A stretch of DNA of 64,000 bases from Liolophura sinensis (Eukaryota; Mollusca; Polyplacophora; Chitonida; Chitonidae). Made by a program: the position numbers and the translations under genes. Shown here piece after piece: positions 1 to 8,729 of the stretch; position 1 is the stretch's first letter, and the number at the start of each line of letters is the position of its first letter. Location: contig NW_027017956.1 in the NCBI RefSeq assembly GCF_032854445.1, positions 124,001-188,000 of the forward strand, in the 5' to 3' direction. The notes below the pieces were generated by a model. That model searched no databases, had not been told where the DNA came from, and saw nothing but the letters and a program-made list of their open reading frames with translations.

Positions 1-1942
1 TTACAAAATGAATATTGCAATCATTATATTAGCATATTTCATTACAAGATGAACATTGTAATCATTATTATAGCATATGTAGTTACAAGATGAACATTGT
101 AATCATTATAAAAACATCATCAGTTACAAGGTGAACATTGTAATCAGTATAAAAGCATGCTCAGTTGCAAAATGGATATTGTAATCATTACATTAGCATA
201 TTCACTTACAAGATGAACATTGTAATTATCATAATAATGTGCTCAGTTACAAGGTGAACAATGTAATCATTGTAAAAGCATGTTCAGTTACAAAGTGAAC
301 ATTGTATTCCTTATAATTGCATGTTCACTTTCAAAGTGAACATTGTAATCATTATAAAAACATCATCAGTTGCAAAGTGAAAATTGTAATCAGTATACAA
401 GCATGCTCAGTTGCAAAATGGACATTGTAATCATTACAATAGCATATTCACTTACAAGATGAACATTGTAATCATTATAATAATGTGCTCAGTTACAAGG
501 TGAACAATGTAATCATTGTAATAGCATCTTCAGTTACAAAGTGAACATTGTAATCCTTATAATTGCATGTTCAGTTACAAGATGAACATTGTAATCATTA
601 TAAAAAGTAAACAGTTTCAAGGTGAACATTGTAATCAGTATACAAGCATGCTCAGTTGCAAAATGGACATTGTAATCATTACATTAGCATATTCACTTAT
701 AAGATGAATATTGTAATCATTATAATAACATCATCAGTTACAACATAAGCATTGTATTCATTATATTAGCTCGTTGACTTACAAGATAAACATTGTAATC
801 ATTATAAAAGCATGTTCAGTTACAAGGTGAACATAGTAATCATTTTAAAAACATGCTCAGTTGCAAGATGAAGATTGTAATCGACATAATAGCATGTTCA
901 GTTACAAGATGAACATTGTAATCATTATAAAAACATCATCAGTTGCAAGGTGAACATTGTAATCAGTATACAAGCATGCTCAGTTGCAAGATAAACATTG
1001 TAATCATTACATTAGCATATTCACTTACAAGATGAATATTGTAATCATTATAATAACATCATCAGTTACAAAGTAAACATTGTATTCATTATATTAGCAC
1101 GTTCAATTACAAGATGAACATTGTAATCATTATAAAAGCATGTTCAGTTACAAGGTGAACATTGTAATCTTTATAATAGCATGTTCAGTTACAAGGTGGA
1201 CATTGTAAGTATAAAAGCATGCTCAGTTGCAAAATGGACATTGTAATCATTACATAAGCATATTCAGTTACAAGATGAATATTGTAATCATTATAATAAC
1301 ATCATCAGTTACAAAATGAACATTGTATTCATTATATTAGCACGTTCAATTACAAGATGAACATTGTAATCATTATAATATCATGCTCAGTTGCAAGATG
1401 AAGATTGTAATCGACATAATTGCATGTTCAGTTACAAGATGAACATTGTAAACATTGTAATAGCATGTTCAGATACAAAGTGAACATTGTAATCCTTAAA
1501 ATTGCATGTTCAGTTACAAGATGAACATTGTAATCATTATAAAAACATCATCAGTTCCAAGGTGAACATTGTAATCAGTATACAAGCATGCTCAGTTGCA
1601 AAATGGACATTGTAATCATTGCAATAGCATATTCAGTTACAAGATGAGCAATGTAATTATTATAATAGCATGCCCAATTACAAGATGAAGATTGTAATTC
1701 GTATAATAGCATGCTCAGTTACAACATTAACATTGTAATCATTATAATAGCATGTTCAGTTACAAGATGAACATTGTAATCAGTATAATAGCATGCTCAG
1801 TTACAAAATTAATATTTTAATTATTACACTAGTATGCCCAGTTACAAGATGAACATTGTAATCAGTATAATAGCGTGCTCAGTTACAAGATGAGCAATGT
1901 AATCATTATAATAGCATGTTCAGTTACCAGATGAACATTGTA
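1..1942. repeat. 41-bp satellite array A0 (truncated by window start)
   Basis: Tandem 41-bp monomers begin mid-unit at base 1 and run to the first spacer. A typical monomer reads CAGTTACAAG, then RTGAACATTGTAATC, then a variable A/T stretch ending in AGCATGTT, AGCATGCT or AACATCAT. Variants occur in a fixed order (a GTAATCGACATAAT type, a CCTTATAATTGC type, an AACATCAT type, a GTATACAAGC type, a TTGCAAAATGG type), so the array is a higher-order repeat rather than a random mix. One recurring monomer (GGTGGACATTGTAAGTATAA) is 38 bp because 3 bp are missing. Bases 1 to about 540 are in the same phase as 63105 onward. No gene is seen on either strand. Confidence 0.97.
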
Positions 1943-2827
1943 AGAATTATTTTTAGAATAAATCGCTTCCGAACTCTGGTATTTTCACCTTAGTTTAACT
2001 AAACGCCATCATATCGTATTTATGTTAATTACATGTAGTATTGTAATAGGCATGTTCTTAAGTCAAGTGGCCCTTTGTTAGACTGTTTAGCCTTTCAAAA
2101 CGGAAACTACAGGTATGCATATTTAAGAGAACTTAAGTTTGTCCTTTTTTAAAACCATTTTCTTCATTCCTCAATGAAAAATACATGCATTGTTTCGCAC
2201 CCCTATTTGCAGCGTACTGGCAATGGGCCAAATGTGTAGAATACGATATCTGTGAAATTAATCTGACTGCAATAAGATCAGAAAATTCGACCCCAATTCT
2301 TTGATGGTTTTCTCTACGGTTCTTCTATATCGGGACTAGTCTTGCTGACAATGGTAACTCATGCTCGTCGGCAGGTACACGTACGTTAATGAGATCAATA
2401 ACTTTGTCTCTTTCTTTCAGGACAAATATGTAACTTATTAAACTAACGGTTTTGACAGATAAATCTAACAGCTCTGTGATCTCATCATGTTAGAAATGAA
2501 ATAAAAAATGCGATATAGACGTACTTGAGATCCTAATATGTTTTTTCCAGAGTGCTTACGGTGGACTTCGTTTGGATTCTGTGAGGGTTTTGATAGGTCT
2601 GTTATATGTTAATTGTGTATTACTGAAAACTCGCTCCACTAACATTATATATACAAACATGTATGCTTAAAGCCTTCCTTTCACTAGGAAATAAAATAGC
2701 CTGAGTAGGAGCCTTGTCAGGTGGGGTTATGTATGGGAGGACTAAGGTTTGCCTGAAGTGAAAGACATAGGTACAGTAAATGGCGCAGAGACATACATGT
2801 CTTTACAGATAAATGTTATCTGATCGT
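1943..2827 (+). repeat. Spacer copy 1, 5' 885-bp segment (subfamily I)
   Basis: Non-satellite DNA of unknown identity that enters directly after a monomer ending in ACATTGTA. It is less AT-rich than the array and carries no long ORF: an in-frame TGA in CTTTGATGG breaks the 5' reading frame that is open in other copies. Visible motifs are a pyrimidine-rich acceptor-like tract ending at 2420, a second one ending at 2550 behind a branch-site-like TCCTAAT, an ACGTACG palindrome near 2390, and AATAAA at about 2500 and 2690. It has subfamily I bases (GTAGTATTG, AAATCTAACAG). I do not recognise a transposon protein or terminal structure in it. Confidence 0.9.
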
Positions 2828-2838
2828 CAGTTGCACAG
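2828..2838 (+). repeat. SINE target site duplication, 5' copy
   Basis: CAGTTGCACAG stands immediately 5' of the tRNA-like head and again at 3210-3220 directly after the CACT tail. Such a flanking direct repeat is the hallmark of LINE-driven retroposition. The same pair brackets the SINE in all 14 spacers. The only change is CAGTTGCATAG at the 3' side of copy 9. The sharing shows one insertion event followed by DNA-level amplification. Confidence 0.92.
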
Positions 2839-2849
2839 ACCGGCCCGGA

Positions 2850-2861
2850 TAGCACAGTTGG
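2850..2861 (+). promoter_or_regulatory. Pol III box A-like element of the SINE
   Basis: TAGCACAGTTGG fits the tRNA-type box A consensus TRGCNNAGYNGG at every position. It lies at SINE bases 12-23 and is unchanged in all 14 copies, including copy 12, which is mutated just upstream (GGCCTGG). This makes the type 2 Pol III promoter half intact throughout the window. Activity is inferred only. Confidence 0.75.
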
Positions 2862-2892
2862 TAGAGCGTCCGCTTCGGGACCGGTAGATCCA

Positions 2893-2903
2893 GGATCAAT
2901 CCT
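2893..2903 (+). promoter_or_regulatory. Pol III box B-like element of the SINE (weak)
   Basis: GGATCAATCCT sits 31 bp after box A, which is the expected tRNA-type spacing, but it departs from GGTTCGANNCC and seems to lack one base. A second candidate 11 bp further on, TGGTCGAGTCA (2904-2914), keeps a TTCGAGTC-like core with one mismatch. Either could be the relic of the T-loop. The promoter is therefore probably weakened. Confidence 0.5.
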
Positions 2904-3220
2904 TGGTCGAGTCACACCTAAGACTTTAAAAGAGGAAGTTGTGACATCCTCGTTTGGCGTTCAGCATGAAGGGGGATAGTGCAACGACTGGTTGACCCGT
3001 TTCAGTATAATGGCTCGGGCGGGGCGGCTTACTTGCCTTCGGTAAGTCGTCTCAGTGATGCAGCACTAAATAAAAGAGCGGTGAAAATCCGTCCTGCAAC
3101 AAGGAGGCACATTACACGTGCATGCACCCTAATGATTCCTTCGTCGTCATATGACTGAAAAATTGTTGAGTACGACGTTAAACCCCAAGCACTCACTCAC
3201 TCACTCACTCAGTTGCACAG

Positions 3221-3932
3221 CGACATACATGTCTATACAGAAAAATGCTATCTGATCGCAGTCAGTGTAAAATTCCTGACGGTGTTTACTGTGCAGCAGA
3301 GATTCAGGATGGTGCTTACTGTGTAGCAGAGTTTCAGGATGGTATTTACTGTGCAGCAGAGATTCAGGATGGTGTTTACGGTGCAACAGAGATTCAGTAT
3401 GGTGTTAATTGATTTAATCAACGATTCAGGAAAACACAGTGATCCAGGTTTAGAAGCTTCAGGTTATATTAATATCTTGAAGTAATGATACTGCGTTGCT
3501 TGAAACCATTTAAACATCCGAATTCCACTGACTCTGTCAACACGCTGGATGAAAGAATATATTGGAGTGAAATCAGATAGAGAAACACATGATTTTCTAT
3601 CGGCCTCACAACGTTTTACATTTTACTTACTTATTTAATTTTTGTTTGAGGAGGGCCTCAGTTACCGAGGGGGTCAGCACGCCATCGCCCTCTGTAATCC
3701 CACATGGAACACTGGGGTTAGAGCTGATTTCCTAGCTGGCACCATCTTTTAAGTGCCAATATTGAGAAATGCCTTCTATTTCTTCTCAACGATCAACGGT
3801 ACAAAGACGCAGTTTGGACCAAATACACGCTAAAAAGCTCATCTTATCCCCACACATTATCCACACTAAATCTTTCATTTTTCCCCTCAGCTGAAATAGA
3901 CTAAATCCAGTTAAAGAGACTCGTGTCTTATG
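3221..3932 (+). repeat. Long-class spacer tail, copy 1
   Basis: A 712-bp region after the SINE, found only in spacers 1, 2, 4 and 5. It opens with 3222-3258, a diverged direct repeat of 2790-2826 upstream of the SINE (GACATACATGTC, then ACAG and ATGYTATCTGATCG). Next come a 30-bp tandem repeat, a stretch with no recognisable content, a GC-rich patch (3648-3720) and a small inverted repeat TGGCAC/GTGCCA (3737-3742 and 3753-3758). The first TTTT after the SINE is at 3593-3596. No gene or known element is recognised. Confidence 0.85.
3275..3410 (+). repeat. 30-bp tandem repeat (about 4.5 units), copy 1
   Basis: Units begin at 3275, 3305, 3335 and 3365, with a partial fifth at 3395. Each is a variant of CAGGATGGTGTTTACTGTGC followed by AGCAGAGATT. 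Because 30 is a multiple of three, frames stay open on both strands, giving a 10-residue repeat (QDGVYCAAEI-like on +, HPESLLHSKH-like on -). Here the + frame is not linked to the upstream ATG in the SINE, because the fifth CACT unit shifts the frame. I read it as a small non-coding minisatellite. Confidence 0.9.
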
Positions 3933-6739
3933 ATAGCATGCTCAGTTACAAGATAAACATTGTAAACATTATATTATCACGCTCACTTACAAGGAAAACA
4001 TTGTAATCATTATAATAGAAAGCTCAGTTACAAGATGAAAATTGTAATCATAATAGCATGTTCAGTTACAAGATGAATATTGTAATCATTATAATAACAT
4101 CATCAGTTACAAAATGAACATTGTATTCATTATATTAGCACGTTCAATTACAACATGAACATTGTAATCATTATAATAGCATGCTCAGTTACAAGATGAA
4201 CATTGTAAACAGTATAATAGCGTGCCCATTTACAAAATGAACATTGTCATCATTATAATAGCATGCTAAGTTACAAGATGAACATTGTAATCATTATAAA
4301 AACATCATCAGTTACAAGGTGAACATTGTAATCAGTATAAAAGCATGCTCAGTTGCAAAATGAACATTGTAATCATTATAATAGCATGTTCAGTTACAAG
4401 GTGAACATTGTAATTATTATAAAAACATGCCCAGTTACAAGATGAACATTGTAATACTTCTAATAGCATGTTCAGTTACGAAGTGAACATTGTAATCATT
4501 ATAATAGCATGCTCAGTTTCAAGATAAACATTGTAATCATTATAATATCATTTTCACTTGCAAGATGAAGATTGTAATCGACATAATAGCATGTTCAGTT
4601 ACAAGATGAACATTGTAATCATTGTAATAGCATGTTCAGTTACAAAGTGAACATTGTAATCCTTATAATTGCATGTTCAGTTACAAGATGAACATTGTAA
4701 TCATGATAAAAACATCATCAGTTGCAGGGTGAACATTGTAATCAGTATACAAGCATGCTCAGTTGCAAATTGGACATTGTAATCATTACAATAGCATATT
4801 CAGTTACAAGGTGAACATTGTAATCATTATAATCAAGTGCTCAGTTACAAGGTGAACATTATAATCATTACAATAGCGTGCTCAGTTACAAGATGAACAT
4901 TGTAATCATTATAAAAACATGCCCAGTTACAAGATGAACATTGTAATAGTTAAAATAGCATGATCAGTTACGAAGTGAACATTGTAATCATTATAATATC
5001 ATTTTCAGTTGCAAGATAAACATTGTAATCAGTATACAAGCATGCTCAGTTGCAAGATAAACATTGTAATCATTACATTAGCATATTCACTTACAAGATG
5101 AATATTGTAATCATTATAATAACATCATCAGTTACAAAGTAAACATTGTAGTCATTATATTAGCACGTTCAATTACAAGATGAACATTGTAATCATTATA
5201 AAAGCATGCCCAGTTACAAGGTGAACATTGTAATCTTTATAAAAACATGCTCAGTTACAAGATGAACATTCTAATCATTATAATAGCATGTTCATTTACA
5301 AGGTGGACATTGTAAGTATAAAAGCATGCTCAGTTGCAAAATGGACATTGTAATCATTACATTAGCATATTCACTTACAAGATGAACATTGTAATTATTA
5401 TAATAATGTGCTCAGTTACAAGGTGAACAATGTAATCATTGTAAAAGCATGTTCAGTTACAAAGTGAACATTGTAATCATTATAAAACATCATCAGTTGC
5501 AAAGTGAAAATTGTAATCAGTATACAAGCATGCTCAGTTGCAAAATGGACATTGTAATCATTACAATAGCATATTCACTTACAAGATGAACATTGTAATC
5601 ATTATAATAGCATGTTCATTTACAAGGTGGACATTGTAAGTATAAAAGCATGCTCAGTTGCAAAATGGACATTGTAATCATTACATTAGCATATTCACTT
5701 ACAAGATGAACATTGTAATCATTATAAAAGCATGTTCAGTTACAAGGTGAACATTGTAATCTTTATAAAAACATGCTCAGTTACAAGATGAACATTCTAA
5801 TCATTATAATAGCATGTTCATTTACAAGGTGGACATTGTAAGTATAAAAGCATGCTCAGTTGCAAAATGGACATTGTAATCATTACATAAGCATATTTAG
5901 TTACAAGATGAATATTGTAATCATTATATAAACATCATCAGTTACAAAATGAACATTGTATTCATTATATTAGCACGTTCAATTACAGGATGAACATTGT
6001 AATCATTATAATATCATGCTCAATTGCAAGATAAAGATTGTAATCGACATAATAGCATGTTCAGTTACAAGATGAACATTGTAATCATTGTAATAGCATG
6101 ATCAGTTACAAAGTGAACATTGTAATCCTTATAATTGCATGTTCAGTTACAAGATGAACGTTGTAATCATTATAAAAACATCATCAGTTCCTAGGTGAAC
6201 ATTGTAATCTGTATACAAGCATGCTCAGTTGCAAAATGGACATTGTAATCATTGCAATAGCATATTCAGTTACAAGATGAACATTGCAATCATTATAATA
6301 ATGTGCTCAGTTACAAGGAGAACATTGAAATCATTACAATAGCGTGCTCAGTTACAAGGTGAACATTGTAATCATTATAAAAACATGCCCAGTTACAAGA
6401 TGAACATTGTAATAGTTAAAATAGCATGCTCAAATACAAGATGAGCAATGTAATCATTATAATAGCATGCTCAATTACAAGATGAAAATTGTAATTCGTA
6501 TAATAGCATGCTCAGTTACAACATGAACATTGTAATCATTATAATAGCATGTTTAGTTACAAGATGAACATTGTAATCAGTATAATAGCATGCTCAGTTA
6601 CAAAATTAATATTTTAATTATTACACTAGTATGCCCAGTTACAAGATGAACATTGTAATCAGTATAATAGCGTGCTCAGTTACAAGATGAGCAATGTAAT
6701 CATTATAATAGCATGTTCGGTTACCAGATGAACATTGTA
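3933..6739. repeat. 41-bp satellite array A1 (2,807 bp)
   Basis: It opens with a signature found only after long spacers: GATAAACATTGTAAACATT, TATTATCACGCTC, then AATAGAAAGC. From about 4558 (GATGAAGATTGTAATCGAC) it enters the same phase in which the short-class arrays begin. It holds three 38-bp GTAAGTATAA monomers (5312, 5636, 5838) spaced 324 and 202 bp apart, showing internal duplications of eight and five monomers. It ends with the pre-spacer signature GAGCAATGTAATCATTATAA. TAGCATGCTA near 4260 is a full palindrome. Confidence 0.97.
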
Positions 6740-7624
6740 AGAATTATTTTTAGAATAAATCGCTTCCAAACTCTGGTATATTCACCTTAGTTTAACTAAA
6801 CGCCATCATATCGTATTTATGTTAATTACATGTAATATTGTAATAGGCATGTTCTTAAGTCAAGTGGCCCTTTGTTAGACTGTTTAGCCTTTCAAAACGA
6901 AAAATACAGGTATGCATATTTAAGAGAACTTAAGTTTGTCCTTTTTTAAAACCATTTTCTTCATTCCTCAATGAAAAATACATGCATTGTTTCGCACCCC
7001 TATTTGCAGCGTACTGGCAATGGGCCAAATGTGTAGAATACGATATCTGTAAAATTAATCTGACTGCAATAAAATCAGAAAATTCGACCCCAATTCTTTG
7101 ATGGTTTTCTCTACGGTTCTTCTATATCGGGACTAGTCTTGCTGACAATGGTAACTCATGCTCGTCGGCAGGTACACGTACGTTAATGAGATCAATAACT
7201 TTGTCTCTTTCTTTCAGGACAAATATGTAACTTATTAAACTAACGGTTTTGACAGATAAATCTAACAGCTCTGTGATCTCATCATGTTAGAAATGAAATA
7301 AAAAATGCGATATAGACGTACTTGAGATCCTAATATGTTTTTTCCAGAGTGCTTACGGTGGACTTCGTTTGGATTCTGTGAGGGTTTTGATAGGTCTGTT
7401 ATATGTTAATTGTGTATTACTGAAAACTCGCTCCACTAACATTATATATACAAACATGTATGCTTAAAGCCTTCCTTTCACTAGGAAATAAAATAGCCTG
7501 AGTAGGAGCCTTGTCAGGTGGGGTTATGTATGGGAGGACTAAGGTTTGCCTGAAGTGAAAGACATAGGTACAGTAAATGGCGCAGAGACATACATGTCTT
7601 TACAGATAAATGTTATCTGATCGT
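6740..7624 (+). repeat. Spacer copy 2, 5' segment (II/I mosaic)
   Basis: The first ~330 bp carry subfamily II bases (CCAAACTC, GTAATATTG, CGAAAAATAC, CTGTAAAATT). From about offset 520 the bases are subfamily I (AAATCTAACAG, GAGATCC with ATATGTTTTTT). The switch marks a crossover or conversion tract boundary inside the spacer. Confidence 0.9.
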
Positions 7625-7635
7625 CAGTTGCACAG

Positions 7636-8006
7636 ACCGGCCCGGATAGCACAGTTGGTAGAGCGTCCGCTTCGGGACCGGTAGATCCAGGATCAATCCT
7701 TGGTCGAGTCACACCTAAGACTTTAAAAGAGGAAGTTGTGACATCCTCGTTTGGCGTTCAGCATGAAGGGGGATAGTGCAACGACTGGTTGACCCGTTTC
7801 AGTATAATGGCTCGGGCGGGGCGGCTTACTTGCCTTCGGTAAGTCGTCTCAGTGATGCAGCACTAAATAAAAGAGCGGTGAAAATCCGTCCTGCAACAAG
7901 GAGGCACATTACACGTGCATGCACCCTAATGATTCCTTCGTCGTCATATGACTGAAAAATTGTTGAGTACGACGTTAAACCCCAAGCACTCACTCACTCA
8001 CTCACT
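7636..8006 (+). mobile_element. tRNA-derived SINE, spacer copy 2
   Basis: 371 bp, with target site duplications at 7625-7635 and 8007-8017 and five CACT tail units. I see no difference from copy 1. It is intact relative to the family seen here and lacks an internal T4 terminator. Confidence 0.9.
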
Positions 8007-8017
8007 CAGTTGCACAG

Positions 8018-8729
8018 CGACATACATGTCTATACAGAAAAATGCTATCTGATCGCAGTCAGTGTAAAATTCCTGACGGTGTTTACTGTGCAGCAGAGAT
8101 TCAGGATGGTGCTTACTGTGTAGCAGAGTTTCAGGATGGTATTTACTGTGCAGCAGAGATTCAGGATGGTGTTTACGGTGCAACAGAGATTCAGTATGGT
8201 GTTAATTGATTTAATCAACGATTCAGGAAAACACAGTGATCCAGGTTTAGAAGCTTCAGGTTATATTAATATCTTGAAGTAATGATACTGCGTTGCTTGA
8301 AACCATTTAAACATCCGAATTCCACTGACTCTGTCAACACGCTGGATGAAAGAATATATTGGAGTGAAATCAGATAGAGAAACACATGATTTTCTATCGG
8401 CCTCACAACGTTTTACATTTTACTTACTTATTTAATTTTTGTTTGAGGAGGGCCTCAGTTACCGAGGGGGTCAGCACGCCATCGCCCTCTGTAATCCCAC
8501 ATGGAACACTGGGGTTAGAGCTGATTTCCTAGCTGGCACCATCTTTTAAGTGCCAATATTGAGAAATGCCTTCTATTTCTTCTCAACGATCAACGGTACA
8601 AAGACGCAGTTTGGACCAAATACACGCTAAAAAGCTCATCTTATCCCCACACATTATCCACACTAAATCTTTCATTTTTCCCCTCAGCTGAAATAGACTA
8701 AATCCAGTTAAAGAGACTCGTGTCTTATG
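8018..8729 (+). repeat. Long-class spacer tail, copy 2
   Basis: 712 bp, apparently identical to 3221-3932 (CATTTTACTTAC variant). It contains the 30-bp tandem repeat listed separately and the same GC-rich patch. No gene is seen. Confidence 0.85.
8072..8207 (+). repeat. 30-bp tandem repeat, copy 2
   Basis: Four full units and a partial fifth, same register and sequence as the copy at 3275-3410. The frame relation to the SINE is also the same, because this copy too has five CACT units. Confidence 0.9.

Larger units (their letters stand above)
2839..3209 (+). mobile_element. tRNA-derived SINE, spacer copy 1
   Basis: A 371-bp non-autonomous retroposon. The head is tRNA-like (GGCCCGGATAGCACAGTTGG, then GTAGAGCG), followed by a GC-richer body and the 3' end GACGTTAAACCCCAAG with five CACT repeats. 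Box A (TAGCACAGTTGG) is a perfect match to TRGCNNAGYNGG. The box B region is decayed. Target site duplications are 2828-2838 and 3210-3220. From memory, the body and tail resemble molluscan SINEs (possibly the RUDI/V-SINE type); this needs a Repbase or Dfam search. Subfamily I marker: GTGACATCCTC. No TTTT lies inside it, so a Pol III transcript would read on to the first T4 at about 3593. Confidence 0.9.
2280..7076. repeat. 4,797-bp segmental unit, first copy
   Basis: Running from within spacer 1 to the matching point of spacer 2, this block repeats as 7077-11873 with an offset of exactly 4,797 bp. In every stretch I compared I saw no difference, including private variants such as AAATCTAACAG and TTCCTAGG. 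The exchange point lies between spacer offsets 332 and 520, because spacer 2 has subfamily II bases before it and subfamily I bases after it. It is a very recent duplication or an assembly duplication. Confidence 0.85.

Noticed and set aside
2874-2890. CENP-B box in the SINE head (CTTCGGGACCGG)
   Set aside because: It shares TTCG and CGG, but the spacing does not fit NTTCGNNNNANNCGGGN.
2850-2914. Functional tRNA gene
   Set aside because: The D-arm/box A fits, but the anticodon and T arms do not form a proper cloverleaf, box B is decayed, and a SINE body and tail with target duplications follow.
3201-3386. 61-codon minus-strand frames here and at 7998-8183, 16053-16238 and 20320-20505
   Set aside because: They are the reverse reading of the 30-bp tandem repeat. 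The length is a multiple of three, so frames stay open by arithmetic. They are low-complexity, with no gene context.
1943-3932. Helitron, MITE or other DNA transposon as the carrier of the spacer
   Set aside because: I saw no terminal inverted repeats, no TC...CTRR-type ends and no target duplication at the spacer edges. The spacer grades straight into satellite monomers. Not excluded, but unsupported.
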